Source: CAYUZU01 sp964448675 (GTDB lineage: Bacteria > Planctomycetota > Phycisphaerae > UBA1845 > Fen-1342). Taken from it: a stretch of 64,000 nucleotides of DNA. Shown in pieces: positions 62,883 through 64,000 of this stretch. The stretch lies in NCBI GenBank assembly GCA_964448675.1, contig CAYUZU010000009.1:62001-126000 (forward strand), written 5' to 3'. The notes below the pieces were generated by a model that ran no database searches, was not told the origin of the DNA, and saw nothing but the letters and a program-made list of their open reading frames with translations. The position numbers were made by a program, and so were the translations under genes. Position 1 is the first letter of the stretch. Each line of letters begins with the position of its first letter.

Positions 62883-63281
62883 ATGGAAGTACGCGTCGAC
62901 CTGGCGCAAATTCGCATCTCGGAAACGCACGATCAACAGGTGATCGTGCTGCGCGAGCGCAACGGCACGCGCACGCTCCAGATCGTCATCGGCCTGACCG
63001 AAGCCCTCGCCATCGACCGCCGAATCAAAGGCGTCCCACTTCCTCGCCCCATGACGCACGACCTGCTGTCGAACGTGATCGAAATGCTCGCCGGCGACCT
63101 GGAGAAAGTCGTCATCAACGACCTGCGCGAGCACACTTTCTACGCCAAGCTCGTCGTGCGCCACCAGGGCGAGCTCGTCGAGATCGACAGCCGGCCGTCG
63201 GATGCCATCGCCGTCGGCGTCGGGCACGACGTGCCATTCTACGTCGAGGATCGCGTCCTCAACGAAGCCGCCACGCCCTGA
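62883..63281 (+). CDS. Bifunctional nuclease family protein (DUF151)
   Basis: 132 residues, AGGAAGG upstream of the ATG. The DUF151/BFN core is complete: VIVLRERNGTRTLQIVIGLTEA, the RPMTHDLLSNVIEMLAGDLEKVVINDLREHTFYAKLVV block, and SRPSDAIAVGVGHDVPFYVED. A related plant protein and a hyperthermophile protein have nuclease activity, but the family's bacterial role is unclear. It is short, without the UVR extension some members carry. It is upstream of araB on the same strand. Confidence 0.9.
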   Translation: MEVRVDLAQIRISETHDQQVIVLRERNGTRTLQIVIGLTEALAIDRRIKGVPLPRPMTHDLLSNVIEMLAGDLEKVVINDLREHTFYAKLVVRHQGELVEIDSRPSDAIAVGVGHDVPFYVEDRVLNEAATP

Positions 63282-63417
63282 TTTACACGTCAATCGCGGC
63301 CAGGCGCTTGCCAGCCGGGCGCCGTCGGCTACAACTGCGCAACGGGAACAACCTCGGACGGGGATGACGGCGGTTCCGTATCCGCGCCCTACTCGCGCTC
63401 GCGAAAAGGAGGTCAAC

Positions 63418-64000
63418 ATGGCGGCCAAGGCGGTCTACGCACTGGGATTGGATTTCGGAACGAACTCGTGTCGGGCCCTGCTGGTCGACCTGCGCAACGG
63501 CCGCGAGGTCGGCACGGCCGTGGCGAAATACCCCAGCGGCACCGATGGCGTGATCCTCGACAGGAAGGACCCCAACGTCGCCCGCCAGAACCCGGCCGAC
63601 TACGCCAGCGCAATGACGAAATGCGTCAAGGCCGCCCTGCGCGATGCCGGCAAGACCCGCGGGTTCAGCGCGGACAAGGTCATCGGCATCGGCGTTGACA
63701 CGACCGCCAGCACGCCGATCCCCGTCGACGAATCCTGCGCGCCCCTGGCGGAGAAAGCCACCTTCCGCAACAACCCCGACGCCCAGGCCTGGCTCTGGAA
63801 AGATCACACCAGCTATGCCGAAGCCGAGGAAATCACCAGCCTCGCGCGAATCGAGCGACCCGAGTACCTCAGCCTTTGCGGCGGCGTGTACAGCAGCGAG
63901 TGGTTCTGGTCCAAAATCCTGCACTGCCACCGTGTCGCGCCCAAGGTCTTCAAGGCGGCAGCCTCCTGGGTCGAGCAGTGCGACTACATCCCCGCCCTGC
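63418..64000 (+). CDS. araB: Ribulokinase (5' part; continues beyond the window)
   Basis: The first 194 residues from ATG 63418, with AAAGGAGGT upstream. FGGY kinase N-domain: YALGLDFGTNSCRALLVD (phosphate-binding loop), GIGVDTTASTPIPVDE, WLWKDHTSYAEAEEI, and GGVYSSEWFWSKILH with AASWVEQCDYIPAL, which match AraB closely. It phosphorylates L-ribulose to L-ribulose 5-phosphate in L-arabinose use. The C-terminal half and neighbours araA/araD are outside the window. Confidence 0.94.
   Translation, partial: MAAKAVYALGLDFGTNSCRALLVDLRNGREVGTAVAKYPSGTDGVILDRKDPNVARQNPADYASAMTKCVKAALRDAGKTRGFSADKVIGIGVDTTASTPIPVDESCAPLAEKATFRNNPDAQAWLWKDHTSYAEAEEITSLARIERPEYLSLCGGVYSSEWFWSKILHCHRVAPKVFKAAASWVEQCDYIPAL

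Overview
The window is GC-rich bacterial chromosome (about two thirds G+C by eye). It looks like a planctomycete of the Phycisphaerae type, probably environmental. The evidence is: paired Cys-flanked dockerin-like tails on secreted proteins; PEP-CTERM and VPxPGA C-terminal anchors; a zinc-ribbon membrane protein; a TPR protein carrying RNA polymerase alpha-CTD domains; and a glycan-degrading gene set (GH38, GH65, DUF2961/GH172, ribulokinase). This assignment rests on gene style only; there is no rRNA in the window.

Layout. 1-5.3 kb: end of a lipoprotein, tyrA and aroC (aromatic amino acids, divergent), then a heme-motif hybrid histidine kinase. 5.4-9.3 kb: two secreted proteins (FG-GAP repeat protein, subtilase) sharing one C-terminal domain. 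9.4-13.6 kb (minus strand): tRNA-Tyr, DUF58 protein, yajC and tgt overlapping by 4 nt, and the TPR/alpha-CTD protein. 13.8-21.7 kb: metH, a zinc-ribbon membrane protein, an OPT transporter. 21.7-35.8 kb: HEAT-repeat protein, PEP-CTERM protein, GH38 alpha-mannosidase divergent from a sodium:solute symporter, peroxiredoxin, and a TolC-like lipoprotein overlapping a TMTC-like membrane/TPR protein. 36-42.3 kb: DinB-like protein, a DUF1573 gene interrupted by one in-frame UGA, DUF2961/GH172 protein, YchF. 42.4-49 kb: small lipoproteins, riboflavin synthase and pdxA, HAD phosphatase, collagen-stalk Kelch lipoprotein. 49.7-55.6 kb: GH65 phosphorylase and comM, followed by a 1.75-kb accessory island. 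55.6-64 kb: PEP-CTERM-like protein, dienelactone hydrolase, KdsC-like phosphatase, beta-propeller lipoprotein, ornithine aminotransferase, P47K-like GTPase, bifunctional nuclease, and the start of araB.

Most of the window is housekeeping plus saprophytic glycan metabolism. Two places stand out. First, the DUF1573 gene at 36503-38221 is split by a single in-frame UGA exactly where family members have the first Cys of their CGC motif, and a strong hairpin with a GUC loop starts 8 nt downstream. This is a candidate selenoprotein, or else a nonsense mutation or a genuine two-gene arrangement. Second, the 3' end of comM is present three times (53652-53777, 54397-54519, 55454-55534). The copies bracket a decayed nucleotidyltransferase module and an intact two-gene nucleotidyltransferase module, which suggests that the comM 3' end is an integration hotspot for toxin-antitoxin-like cassettes.

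Limits: everything was read by eye. Family names come from remembered motifs, promoter and hairpin calls are pattern matches, and no database search, alignment or folding program was run.
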